A stretch of 64,000 nucleotides of DNA from the NCBI GenBank assembly GCA_050084985.1, contig JBITNC010000002.1:7688001-7752000 (forward strand), written 5' to 3'. Of this stretch, positions 22,521-34,799 are shown piece after piece. The stretch is from Nageia nagi (taxonomy: Eukaryota; Pinophyta). A program made the position numbers and the translations under genes. The notes beneath the pieces are model-generated. The model ran no database searches, had not been told where the DNA came from, and worked only from the letters and a program-made list of their open reading frames with translations. The number at the start of each line of letters is the position of its first letter. Position 1 is the first letter of the stretch.

Positions 22521-22972
22521 AAAGAAGTTATTTTCCAAGATGGGTCACATTTTAGGATCCCATATACTTATATTTACTTAGGCTTATTTATGTTTTAGTT
22601 AATTTAATTATTTGGTTGCATCAACTTGTAATGTAAACCATCATATTTTGTAAGGTGAATCACCATTTTGAATGTAGACCACAAATTAGGGTAAGAGGAC
22701 TACAAATACTTGTAATAGGGTTAAGGAGAGCATCTTATAAAATTAATTTTCTTTTTGAGTTTTAAGGAGGAAGCCCCCTCGAAGCATATTACAATTCATA
22801 TTACTATCAATAAAGTTATTTTATTCTATTATTTGGTTGTTAATTTGAGCTTATTATTCCAATTTATTAACTTGATGCATTTTGAGTCTATAGTTATTTT
22901 GTATTTCACTATTCCTTGTGGTTTTCATGGTAAAACCCCTTTTTTCATTCTACTAGGTTCTTAACATGCTAT
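22521..22972 (+). other. Possible 3' LTR piece of the chromovirus, no gene seen
   Basis: Follows the chromodomain remnant, and contains AAGATGGGTCACATTTTAGG near 22540 and TTTTAAGGAGGAAGCCCCC near 22758. It is cut by the left edge of element C. The readable stretch at 22755-22964 has no family signature. Confidence 0.35.
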
Positions 22973-23062
22973 TGTATTCCTTCAAAATAAACTCAAAATT
23001 TAGGTAATCTTATTATTCTTTATTTTTTATTATTTCATTCGCCTCAGTACCTAGAAGCTATG

Positions 23063-23070
23063 TATATAAG
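23063..23070 (+). promoter_or_regulatory. TATA box of the C LTR
   Basis: TATATAAG about 90 bp into the LTR, conserved in the right LTR at about 52975-52982. The early position implies a very short U3 and long R-U5, or a different start site. Confidence 0.45.
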
Positions 23071-23579
23071 AAAACCTAAGAAACCACCATTCTTTTAGAG
23101 TCTTCATGTCTTGTATTGTTTAAATTTTCCCCCTTTTTCACTTTCCCATTCTTTATAGTGTCGAGAACCATTTTGTAAATAAATCCATTCAAAAATTTTA
23201 TCTTTATTCAATACCTAGGAAACATGTAAACAAGGTCACCTGTAAATTCTATCAAAACACTTGTGTTAAGTTTATATTTTTTTACTTTTTAATAATCAAT
23301 AGTCTAGAATACCTAAAAATAATGTCATCTTCTCCAAATGCACCCAATAAGTCATGTATCAAAATTGAATAGAATCATATTTGTCTAAAATACCTAAAAA
23401 TCATGTCATCTTCTCCAAATGCACCCAAGAAGTCATGTATGTAGAGTTCAACCATTGAAAAATTCAAACAAAGCCTAGAGATTTTAGAGCATGACATCAT
23501 AATCATCAATCAAAGTAAGCAAGTCCTAGAATGAATAGTAGGCACTACAAATTCTTGAAGATCACAAATAGTGCCTAAT

Positions 23580-23860
23580 GATTTCAAGATATGATGTTAC
23601 ACATTTTTAAAAAAAATTAGCAACTTCCAAAGAAAACCAAATTATTAGTAGAGCTCTAGGATTTTAGAAGATGATGTCACACATTTTTGAGAAAATCAAT
23701 GGGTCCTGGAGAAAACCAAATTATTAGTAGAGCTCAAGGATTTTAGAAGATGATGTCATACATTTTTGAGAAAAATAGTAGGTCCTAGAGAAATCAAATT
23801 ATAAATAGTGCTTGATGATTTCTAGAGATGATGTCATATTTTTTGATGAAAATCAACGGA
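23580..23860 (+). repeat. 79-bp tandem repeat in the C LTR
   Basis: The core GATGTCACACATTTTTGAGA recurs near 23593, 23673, 23752 and 23830 (spacing 78-80 bp). The right LTR has the equivalent array at about 53490-53740. A related doubling (AATACCTAAAAATCATGTCA) lies at 23309 and 23388. Confidence 0.75.
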
Positions 23861-25020
23861 TCTCAGAGAAAACTAGATCATCAATAAAGCTTAGAAGAAG
23901 AATATAGAGCTCATTGAGGGAATATAAGAGTAATGTATGAGAAAGAACACCCAAGTCCACTTCATCTTAAGTTTTTGACCCCTGGGGCCTTGTTAATGTG
24001 TCAACACCAACTCATTTTCACATAATAATGATAGTTCTTCTCAATCTAAGTAAATATAATATCTACCAACCATCATTACTCTGATTACTAACATCCATAG
24101 TATACATCATGAAAATTGCATAGAAGTAGATGGAAGCTAATAAAACTAATAATCAAATCATACCAATCAATGTGCAATCAAACAACTTTCAATATAACAC
24201 AATACCACTTTCAATCAGAAATAATGCTAAACTTAATCAGCTATAGGGTTCTAGAAGGAATAATCAATGACATGTCAAAAAAATTATGGCTCTATGAACA
24301 TGGTTGATTGAAAGTTACAAATCCCTAGAAGTTATAAAAAATCCAAATTAATATTGATTTAAATTTGTATATTATACAATCTAGCATAGTTGTAACATTT
24401 ATGTAAATAACACTATTGTGGCTATTTCATTCAATACTAGTAATAATATATGTTAATGAGATCCAACCACCCAATAAAGGAGGAAGTTGTATAAATACCT
24501 AAATTTTAGAAGTTATAAAGGTTATACATTATAACAAATTTGCCTAATTTGTAAGAGTAATTCACACATGATAATTCAAATAGATAATGCTTTGCCCTTT
24601 TGCAACAAAGTGGCTATTATTGCTTGTGTGAATGTTATGTATGAAATGTTTAATTCAAATTATGGCTATGTATTATGATTGCAAGACCCCAAGTGTGAGG
24701 TAGTTTAATATTATTATTCTTGGATTTGGATTGTCACCTATGCTGTAATGCCTAAGTTGTAAATTTTCTATTTTAGTTGTTCATTTATTTATCTCTTTCT
24801 TATCACTCTTTACATTTTTATCTCTTTCCTATTACTTTTGACCTTAAACATAGATAGTAGCTAGTCTATAACCTAAAGATTGAGTAGAAGATTTACACAA
24901 GCACATTCCCACCACCTTCTATTCTTTCAAGGAACCTATTGTTATGAGAAGTGGAGAACATGACCAAACCAAACCCTTGAGGTTACACTATCTCAATCAA
25001 TAATAGACTAGTTTCATTTT

Positions 25021-25038
25021 TGGCACACTTGATGGGAC
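25021..25038 (+). other. Primer-binding site of element C
   Basis: TGGCACACTTGATGGGAC after TTTT. It begins with TGG and is similar to the site of element D. The tRNA was not identified. Confidence 0.55.
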
Positions 25039-25388
25039 ATGAGCTAAATTGTATATTTAGTTGGCATTACTAGGCCTGATAACCTTGTATCATGGGTTAT
25101 AAATTTGATCTTTCAAGATTATAAGGTTTTTGTGACCTTATTGGTGACTCTATTATCAACTAGTTACCTTTTTGAACCTTGGCACCTCCAAAATGTAGGC
25201 TAACTAGAAGTAGTACCAAAAATTCTCTAAGATAGCCTAGGTCTTAAGAGCTATCACTTCCCTATAAGAGGACTAGATAGAAAATATCTTAGGTTGCATC
25301 ACCTTTGATCCCCTTAAGAGATACCCCTTTTTCAATCACATTCAACACATTCCTAGAAAATCCTTCACCTCCTATACATCCTCCAAGT

Positions 25389-26700
25389 ATGGCTCAACCA
25401 GTAGACTTCCTTTCCTAGAATAATAGTCATCCTTTGGTTGTAGCTACTAATTCTTTACCTATATGTCAAGTAGCTTTTAAAGTTTTGTCTAAGTATGATG
25501 GCTCTAAAAATATGCCATATGAGCACTACCAAGATGTATTATTGCTGGCTTTAAGCTTTGATATTACTGATAAAACTATGATGACAAGGTTATTATCACA
25601 TTCTTTTGAAGGCAAAGCAGCTAAATGGTTCAGGACTCTCACCCCCCAATCTATAAATTCATGGGGAGAGTTAAGTTAAGCCTTGATTAAAAGATTTTTT
25701 ACAAATGGTGATGATAGTATGTTCCTTACCCTCATAGCATGTATGAAAAGGCATCCACATGAATCTATTAATGATTTTAAAATCTAATTTGAGAGAACAT
25801 AAAAGTCCATACTAGCAAGGATAAGACCAACTAATGCTCAAGCTCTAGTATATTATTGAAAAGCTTTCCTTCCTATCCTTAATATGCTTATTATTATGTC
25901 AAGAGATACATTCCTAGATGTTTATTAGATAGATAATACTACAAAACATACCTTAGTTTCCTCTAGTAAAATGCAACCCAAAATGATCATGCCTATATTT
26001 CTTAGTTTACCTCCTAAGAAAACTCCACAAATAGGTCATCTTGGAGTTCTCACCCTACCACCTCCTCCCAAACCTACTATTCAAAATTAGCTACCAACAT
26101 TACTTGCTATCACATCTATAAGTACTGGTACTAAACCCAAGTCTCAAGAAGAGGAAAGGATAAGGTAGTTGGAGATAACTATCAGAAATCTATCCAATAA
26201 GCTCACTCTACAAGAAAGGCAAAATCATGGGTTTAACTATATAAGATACAATAATCGATATCAACCAAGATTCTAGTCTAAGGTCAATCAGCTAAAATAG
26301 TCTAATCCTCTTAAAGTAATAGAGAATGTTGTTATGACCAATTCTATAGATGGTGCTTCTTCAAGCATTATGGAATGGTGTCCACCATGTTCAGCTCCTC
26401 ATTTTCCCAATTCATGTGTAGTATATCAACATCAATATTTAGGGTTACATTTTGACTAGATGGTAGAACCTACTTTAGATCTTGCTACTAACCTCATAAT
26501 GGTCAACTTTTGGGTTCCAAGATGTTTTGGGGAATAAATAAATTATGTTCAAACTAAAGCAACTTATTCAATAACCCCATATTAGCCTTAAGCCACTCAA
26601 TAGTATCCATCTTCCACTCAACCCCAATTTGAACCCAAGAAAGTTAATACACCCTTAGCTCATCCTTATAACCAGTGACATTAAGTCCCATTTAATTTGG
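25389..26700 (+). pseudogene. gag of element C
   Basis: ATG 25389 (MAQPVDFLS, then TAG) opens a frame that continues to 28326 through protease and RNase H. The best block, 25434-25679, has YEHYQDVLLLALSF and SFEGKAAKWFRTLTP, the plant gag capsid core, and KRHPHESINDF follows. Around 26340-26480 a degraded Cys/His-rich part (WCPPCSAPHF, CVVYQHQYLG) may be the RNA-binding region. Stops are mainly TAG and TAA at places where Gln or Trp would be expected. No frameshift was noticed. Confidence 0.75.
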
Positions 26701-26915
26701 GTACTATTTTGTTAAACCTAGGTACTAGTGCTTTGGGTGAAATGAACCTTGCTGCAATAAGAAAATACGTCTTGAACAAGGAAATACCTAGCACATTGAG
26801 ATATCCTTTTATCACTAATCATCATAAAGAAAAGTTTACTCAACACTTCAAAGCACATTAGTAAAATGAACCAAGTAAGTCTATCCCATATGTACCATAT
26901 AATATTATGAAATAA

Positions 26916-27560
26916 TTGAAGAAAACTCCTTCTAGAATGATAATGTTTGATCCATTGAAAATATCAAGTCAATTAGACCCTCTACAAGAAGCTTTAAAAT
27001 TAAGAAATAATAAAAAGAGGACAAATGAAGAAAATCTTATCTATGTTATGTTTGAAGTTGTCTCTTCAGCTCCAATAGGTGTAACTAGACCTACACCTTT
27101 CTATTTATCCCTACAATTAGAGGGATGGGTAGTAAACAATTGTATGCTTGATAATAGAGCTACCATAACTATTATTCCAAAAGCTATTGTAGATGAAATG
27201 AAATTATACATTACAAGATGCATTAATGAGGTCATACAATTGGATTCTTCCTCAGTAGATGTTGTTGATAGTGCTAAAGGTGTTCAAATAACCTTGAATG
27301 CCTTCCATAATATTAATGTTGTCTAAGACATTATTGTAGTTGATCTTCCACCTTTGTTTGAAATTTATCTTTCCAAATAATTTACTATAAAATTGAGAGG
27401 GTATCTAGCCTTAGACTATAGTCATCTTCTACTTTCCTTACAAAATAAATAGGTAAAGATTTTGAATGAGAGCACTAAACTTGTCCATATCAAGAGGATC
27501 AATGTAGTAAATTGCATAAATGATGCATAATTAGTGGAAATATTTGAAAGTGATACACTA
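26916..27560 (+). pseudogene. Protease domain of element C
   Basis: The 136-codon open stretch to 27326 reads GWVVNNCMLDNRATITIIPK, a retropepsin flap and active-site region where D-N-R replaces D-x-G, so the catalytic Gly is lost. VDSAKGVQITLNAF and, past the TAA at 27324, DLPPLFEIYLSK and LALDYSHLLLS continue the fold in the same frame. It lies directly before the RNase H domain. Confidence 0.65.
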
Positions 27561-27599
27561 AGGGAATCACTACTAACAACCAAAGTTCTATCAGCCAAT

Positions 27600-28326
27600 G
27601 ACCTGAATTATCAGATCATAGATGCTGGCATGGGTAATTACTATCTATATGAAAAAGTTTAGCCAATTTCAATAAGTGTTGATAAATAACAAGAGGTATG
27701 TATAATGTATTTTTCTCGATGCAAACATGGATGTGGAGCTAGGGTCCTATTCAAATCACCCAAAGGGATTACCAAAATATTATCCTTTTGACTCACATGG
27801 ATCTATACTAACAATGCTATTGAATATGAAGCTCTTTATTTAAGGTTATATAAAGTAATCAATTTAGGTATCAGATGCTTAATTATCTATGATGATTCTA
27901 AATTGGTCATCAAACAAGTCAAAAATCATATAAGTGCTAAGCACCATTATTTGAAGAATTATAGGAATAGAGTGTGGCACTTATTGGAATCATTCTTGGC
28001 TATTAATTTTGTATCTATTCCCAGGAAGCACAATTAGATAGCTTATGCACTTGCTAGAAAAGGAGCACATTATAACCCTACACATCATAGAAGAGAAAAT
28101 CTCAAAGTCAAAGTGTAATGTAGGCCTTCAATTCCTAATGTTACAAACTTCTGGTAGGTAGTTGACTTTGATGAGCATATTGTTAATTTTCTTATAGATG
28201 AAGTAATGGCTCACACTTTTGGTACTCAAGAGATGTTTGATTGTTTCCAAGAATTAGACATCATTCAACTAAGAAACAATGTAATACCAAAAGGATTTCT
28301 CTCTTTTGAAAGACTGTTTGATTTAG
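27600..28326 (+). pseudogene. RNase H domain upstream of RT in element C
   Basis: Same frame as gag and protease. The domain runs from about 27690 to 28080: CKHGCGARVLFKSPKG, TNNAIEYEALYLRLYK, IIYDDSKLVIKQVKNHIS and IAYALARKGAHYNP. This is the archaeal-type RNase H seen after RNase H in A-plus, but here it precedes RT. The first catalytic Asp is gone, apparently by an in-frame loss of two codons (YF-SRC where A-plus has HFDGSRC). Glu in IEYEAL and Asp in DDS remain, and the last Asp is Tyr (AYALA). The frame runs on to the A-minus insertion point at 28326. Confidence 0.75.
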
Positions 28327-29175
28327 TGTTGCAGTGAAAATAGAGCTGGAATGTAGAATAACATGAAATACAAATTATTCTTAAACTTTCACTGAACCTC
28401 AAATTATGTAAAATAGATAGAACTATTGTAATTGCAAATTGATATTGATTTTCAACTAAAACTAAAATTTGCCCTTGGAAGGAACTTTTACAAATGCCAT
28501 TTGCCAAAATAAGAGTATTAGATCTTCATTGTTTTTGATTTGCTTGCTTCTCTCCTTGATATGGACAACCTATAAATCCTACACACATGCAAAAGACAAT
28601 AACATCAAAGCATCTATGTATGACATGTATTAAATTGAAGCTAACATAAAACAATAAAAGGTATGAGCTCACAAGATTTTGGCAGCATTACCCTACTTCA
28701 AAATTGGGTCAAGATCCTCCCTCTATTGCTTTGTATGGGCTTGTATTTATAGATTTTGGGTGAGACATTCCAAGGTTGGTAAGGGGAAGTGAAGAGCCAT
28801 CATAGGCCGTAACTGACCCCCTCTATCCACATCATCTTGAGAAAATGAAATGTTTCAACTTTCTCTCACTATTTTGGTTTATATTCGGCTATTACAAAGT
28901 CACCGATGATTACTAAGCAGACGCCAGCGATCATCCCAAAACGTCGGCATTTGTTTTGGGTCGTCGATGACTGGTTTTCAATTTTTATAACAATATTAAC
29001 ATGATCGCAAAATAGCCAATTTTTATCGAAAAGGGGTCATGTGACCACTCATTTTGCATGTACTCAATGAGAGCTATCCAATAATATGGTTTTTAAACCT
29101 ATTTTATATTTTCAAAAAGAGTTATGACTATTTCAATATTTACTAGTTAAAAGGGGACATTTTTAGGTGTCTACA
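28327..29175 (-). repeat. 3' LTR of A-minus
   Basis: TGTTGCAGTG (plus strand) to GTGTCTACA, the inverse of the A-plus LTR. TATA box at 28744-28751. Octamers at 28901, 28922, 28942 and 28962 (spacing 21, 20, 20). Similar to the A-plus LTR but clearly a different subfamily. Confidence 0.92.
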
Positions 29176-29711
29176 TTTTGCCCCTTTTTGAATTATCAAC
29201 CGAAAATGTGGTTGATGATTTCAAAAATATAGAATGAGAAGATTTGTTGCTTGATTTCTTATTGTTAATTTTTTATGATATAAGTTATAACTCAATTTCT
29301 TAGATGAATCAAAATTTTGATTTATCAAATTATGATAAAATGTGTTTTCATTTTACATTTGATGTAGTTTTGAAAACAAATTTGAATATACTTCAGAAGT
29401 GACTATTTTCGGTATGAAAATGTGTTGAGCTTGTGTGACAGTTGCATGACATTTCTATTATGTCATTTTGCATGTCTAAGCGCACATGTACCTTATAATT
29501 CCTCTTTAGTATATGAGTTTGATGGTGTTGTCCTTTGTCCCAACAACGAGGTTTCAAGATGATCTCCTGTAACAATGATACATCACATTTTATGTTCTTT
29601 GATATTTGTAAATGTTAATGATATTTTTAAGAAATATCATCAAAATCTTTTTTCATATAAAGCTTAAGATTTTTTGGTAGGATATAATTATAGCTTCTCT
29701 AAATCAAAACT

Positions 29712-29767
<56 letters not shown>

Positions 29768-32700
29768 CATCATCTAGTGTTGTTATGAGGATATTCCTTG
29801 CCATGACTGAATATGATTTTTTAACTTTTGCAATTGATACATTTTGAAAATGATATTGTAATACATCAAAACTACACTTGTGTCAATCTCCATACTGTGT
29901 GTTGTTTATGGTAGTTGCATGACAAGACTCTAGTTTGTCTCTGCATACTGAAGTGAGTATGTGATGGTAAGCTTATTTGATGTATACAATTTTGAGATAG
30001 TGATGTTGTATATCAAAACTTCACTTGTGTTTATCTCCATACTATGTGCTATTTATGGCAATTGCGTGACAAGACTCTAGTTTGTCTCCGCATGCCGAAG
30101 CGAGTATGTGATAGGAAGCTTGTTTTGTATATACAAGTCATCTTTCATTTTTCTCTACTTTTGACCTAGCAGAATGGGTTTCATGATGATCTTTTGCATA
30201 AGTATTTTAGAATCATATTGAGCATAAATATATTATTTTAGGTTATAGGCAATCCTAATTACTTTAACCATGAGTAGACATATAACTTTCGATTTTCTAA
30301 TTAACAATGTTTTGGGTACATTTTAAGAGAGATGTAGCGATGATATAGCTATGTGATCGCGGGCTTACTTTGATTGTGGTGCTTTTCTTAGCATTATTGT
30401 CCCTTTTGAACTAACTAATGATGTCAATGATGATGATGATAGACTGTTCAAAAAACTAATACATATTAGCTAGTGAACAAGTAAGATGAATGTACGAATG
30501 ATTCTAGCCTTATTGTTTCAATCATTTATAGGTGAACATAAGGTTTGATTTTAGGTCATGGTAAATTGTATTTACCCCAATTATCCAAGTATGATTTATT
30601 GAGCTTTGCAATTGAAGTGTTTTGAGCACACATTGGTTGTACACCAAATAGGTACTATAGGCTTGTTTCCATATATCATTACATGGGTGTCTTGTGTTTA
30701 TCCCAAGGGAATGTATGGAGCCGAGTCAAGTATATGACATGAAGTACCCTTTGTGTGCACTGATTTGAATTTTGATTATTATGTTATTACTCTAGAAGAA
30801 TATGTTTTACAAAAATCATTGGAATCATGTTTTTTGATGACTAGTGTTTTCTGAATACGTATAACAATAAGTGATGACTCAACATGCATAACATGACATA
30901 TGATTTGAACTAAGAAGTTTGTGGATTCATTGTAAGATCATAAATAATAAATGGTGTTTTTCCTATCAAGGATTCATGATGAAATTTTTTATAATCGAGT
31001 TTGCATGTTTATTTGGTTATCTTCTTCATGTTTTGACTTATTCCGATGAGTACATATATGTGATGTATGAATATGACAAATGGTTGACACTTGTGTGTAA
31101 TCACATATGATTTTTTCATAAACATAAATGCATATGTGATACATGATGTGGTGAGCAAACATAGTCATGTATCTTAAGAAGATACAAACAAACTAATATG
31201 TTATCATTGTAGAACTACACAAATACCACTAGACTCATAAGTAGGTGATAATATACTTGAGGTTGGTAAGTGGTTAAGTCAAGACTTATACACTTGAGTT
31301 TATCAACTTATATATGAATATTTTAAATCTTGATTTTTGTTGGTTGATGGTAGAGACAAATGATTTGCTTTGGGTCATGGACAATCATATTTGCCTCAAA
31401 TTATGATCAAACATAAACTTTTTGAATTTTTACAATCAAAGTATTTGGAAAATAAGTTCTACATTTTACTAAGTACTCATGATTGTATACAATATGCTAT
31501 TTCATGGAACACTTCATTCCATAGGCTCTTTGCCATTAGCATGTATGTGACATGGAGTCCTTTCAAAGTAGATAACATTTTAATGTTTGATAATTCTACT
31601 ATTTTCCCTAGCAAAATGGGTTTCATTATCATTTCTTGCAAAAATCATTAGAAACATGTTTTTTCATGATTGGGGTTTTTTGTTGAATAAGACTTGAAAA
31701 CAACACAAATGCATTCTACCTCATTTATCGAGATGGTGATACAAAATCAAGTTTGCTACAAAGATCGTCATAATGATAGATGATATATATTATGTATTTT
31801 ATTATTCATTCTTAATAAATTTAAAAGCATGATTATTAAACTTTAATCATGAACTTACTTTGATGTACCACACATTGATGGTGTATCTCTAAGTTCGAAT
31901 AAGTACTTCGATTATTGTTATTAGTTTTATTGTTATTTCAATCATCGATGTTGATTTTAATTTTTTTTTTAAATATGTTTTATATTTTTATGGATTTTAT
32001 ATTGATATACCTAATCAAGTACTTATGATGAATAAAATAACCGTAATTGCCCCATCAAAGATTTCAGGATGGAATTGTTTATAATTTGATATCATCAAAG
32101 ATTCATGATGAGGAATATGACGATAACAATTATCCCATTAAAGACGTATGGGATTATTATTGTATTTTTATTTTTTAAATGTTGATTTTGATATTATTAA
32201 ATATCTTCAAATTTAAGAATAATGATTTGAAAAATTGCAGTATTAGATTGTATCATTTATCAAACTTGGCTACTAATACTTTTTATTTTATGATAACATG
32301 AACAAAAGGATATGGAACAAGATGTAACACATTCAATTTATGGGTAGATGATAATGAATGGAAAGGGGAGAAGAACATTGACTTCCAATTCAAAGGGAAG
32401 AGCAATTTTTTACTCTCGATCCCAAGGAATGATAGAAGCTTTTTAATGATGTTCTAAGGGTTGACTTTTATCAATCTACTAAGGGCAATTTCTTGCTTAA
32501 ACTTGTAGATAAGAATAGAAGCAAAAGGTTTTAACAACAACAATGTTGACTCCCATATTAATGGGAAAAGCAATTACTCACTCTTTTTCTCAAATAATAT
32601 GGAAGCACCTCCAATTTAATAATCGATAAAGATGGATTAGGAAATATATGGATGTTGGATAATAAAATATGAAAGTTGGTATAGTATAATGTGTATGGGG

Positions 32701-32974
32701 GGATGGTGTATGTTAATATGAAAATAGTATAACAAATGAATGGACATAGGATGTATTGAGTATTTAGAGAGATAGACTAATCAACTCATCAAGGCATTGA
32801 TAAATATAAGTGTAATATTAATTACTATGTAATAATAAATAGTATGGGATGGAGGCATGGGATGATAAAGAAATATAATGATCATAATATTCAAGTTTAC
32901 CATATTAACCAATCACCATTAGATTTTTCCTTATTTAGATGATATAAAACAAAGTCATGATGTTCTCAAAATCA
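29176..32974. other. Non-coding 3' region of A-minus
   Basis: Starts with the polypurine tract (about 29174-29187 on the minus strand). A (TA)n run occupies about 29713-29765. Similar degenerate paragraphs recur near 30540-30720 and 31365-31560 (GGTCATGG.AAATC, TCCATA..CTCTTTGCC), about 0.8 kb apart. No domain could be read on either strand. This region replaces RT, integrase and PMD. Confidence 0.6.
29840..30135. repeat. Direct repeat of about 150 bp
   Basis: GACAAGACTCTAGTTTGTCT and its surroundings (CAAAACT.CACTTGTGT, ATACTGTGTG, GAGTATGTGAT) occur at about 29850-29975 and 30005-30120 with scattered changes. Confidence 0.75.
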
Positions 32975-33565
32975 TCATAGACTCATGTGTGTGCAATGAT
33001 GTTTATTTCCATCTCTAGACAATCTCAAACTAAATGTCACAAGAGCATAAAATATATAAGCTAGTTCATCCATATGAAACGTACAGAGGTCCATAGGAAA
33101 GAAGGTCACTAACCAATATGGACATGTCGCCACTCGTAACTTATGCCCCATTTCCAGATAGGCATCCATAGCCTCGATGAGGATTAACCCCTTGATTCCG
33201 CTACAACCTTGCTCTACTGCTAGTCAGGCGTCCATAGCCCCGGTAGAGGATATTGTAATCACCCAAGAATCATTGATATGATGTAGTAATTTTTTTTTTG
33301 TCATCTCTTTTTCTTTTTCTTTTTTTTTATCAAATGATTCTTGGGTTTGAGATGAAGTGAATAATAGGATGAACATGTAACACTTTCGCTCAAAATCATG
33401 CTCTTGTAACACCTCATTCTTGACTGTTTTAAGATTATTTAAATGTGAAAATGTGTATGAGTCCATAATAACCTTAAGTGTATCATAATCATGTTTGTTT
33501 ATCATCCAAAGTTTCAAGAATTTCATGATGAAGGTGGGTAAATTCAATAAGAATATTAATTTCAT
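32975..33565 (-). pseudogene. Conserved unknown ORF of A-minus (ORF4 homologue)
   Basis: One frame of about 197 codons from ATG 33565 to 32975, with a single TGA at 33224-33226. It is the counterpart of the A-plus ORF at 15151-15564 (HINDSWVITISSTGAMDA, LRVATCPYWLVTFFPMDLC). The Lys-rich block is longer here (KKKEKEKEMTKKK). The shared TGA may be a natural end, with a second ORF after it, or an inherited lesion. No known family. Confidence 0.55.
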
Positions 33566-34067
33566 AAACTATTTATTTTACAATAAGTATTAAACATATT
33601 TGTATAATGGTATGGAAGTGATCATGGATAATGTATAGTATATATGCCTTGATGAATTGTTAGAATATAATCTAATACTCAAACATTCCAACATAATGGG
33701 GAATGAATATGAGGTGGAAAAAAGGGTAATACATGGAAATGCAATAAACATATTATAACCTATTTCAAAATCAGATATGATCATTTTAGTTTTTAATCTA
33801 TTTTTGATGTTTGTGTGATTTCTAAATCATGTTTTGATGATTTTTTTTTTTTGATGGAGGGCAATTGCCCCAATGTGATCTATGTAAAACATGAGGAGAT
33901 CAAAAGTAAGATGGGGGACGACTGCCCCAATGTGAACAATGTGAAGGAGATTGAATATCCTTACGCAAATAACACAATTTATCATTATTTAATTATGTGG
34001 AATGTATATATGTATTTTGTAGATGATGTAAATTGTTATTTATCAATAAAGGTATATTTACTTCAAA

Positions 34068-34790
34068 TCATCTATCATCCATCAAATCATGAAGGGCATG
34101 ATTTAATTGGTGGCAATGTTTAGTATCATGCCCCAATTGATGATGATAGACATGATGTCCATACTTATCGTATTTTATTGACTTAGGCTTTAGGTTTTCT
34201 TTCATTATATGATCTACCACCCTCTTAGGTTGTTCCAAAGATTGCATTCCATCGATGTAATCATCTTTGGATTTTGATTCCCATCTCATATCTTTATGAT
34301 TATGCCCTTGCCTAGCAAATATGGATGATGATTTCCCCTTTGACTTTTGCATAGGAGGTTTCATTTTCGATGATTTTGTAATATTATAATGTGAGTATGG
34401 ATTTTCATCTTTTCGTACACAATGGAGTACTCCCTCATGAATGTATTTTAGACAACCATGAAATGTAGATGGGACACATTCCATTTCTTGAATCCATGGT
34501 CTACCTAAAAGAATATTATATTGTTCAATGTTTCCTTCGATGATGTATAATGATGTTTGTATTGTCTTACATCCAATGGTGATGGGTAACACTATCGACC
34601 CTATTGTTGAACATAAGGCATTATTAAATGCTTTTATTTGTAATGATGGTAAAGAAATATGAGAGAAAGGAAGATTCAATTTGTGATATGTCAATGTATA
34701 TATGATATTGACATTTGACCCTTCATCTATTAATATCCTCTTAACAATTTTACTATTTACTTTACCGATGACATGGAGAGGTGGATCTAA
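34068..34790 (-). pseudogene. Protease plus second zinc knuckle, A-minus
   Basis: The upstream part (34790-34695) carries the active site IDEGSNVNII. The open part (34694-34068) continues LPSLQIKAFNNALCSTIGSI and NILLGRPWIQEMEC, parallel to A-plus. About 130 residues later, without a stop, comes a knuckle-like YHHQLGHDTKHCHQLNHALH that A-plus lacks at this place. The frame then ends, and no RT follows. The first Cys of the knuckle is absent, so its zinc binding is doubtful. Confidence 0.7.
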
Positions 34791-34799
34791 CCCTTTAGG

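Larger units (their letters stand above)
22973..25016 (+). repeat. Left (5') LTR of element C
   Basis: Begins TGTATTCCTT, the point where similarity with the right copy starts. Similarity ends near 25002. An end at TTTCA (25016) would leave only TTTT before the primer site, so this end is preferred but not proven. Long stretches match the right LTR, with many substitutions and small indels. Confidence 0.75.
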
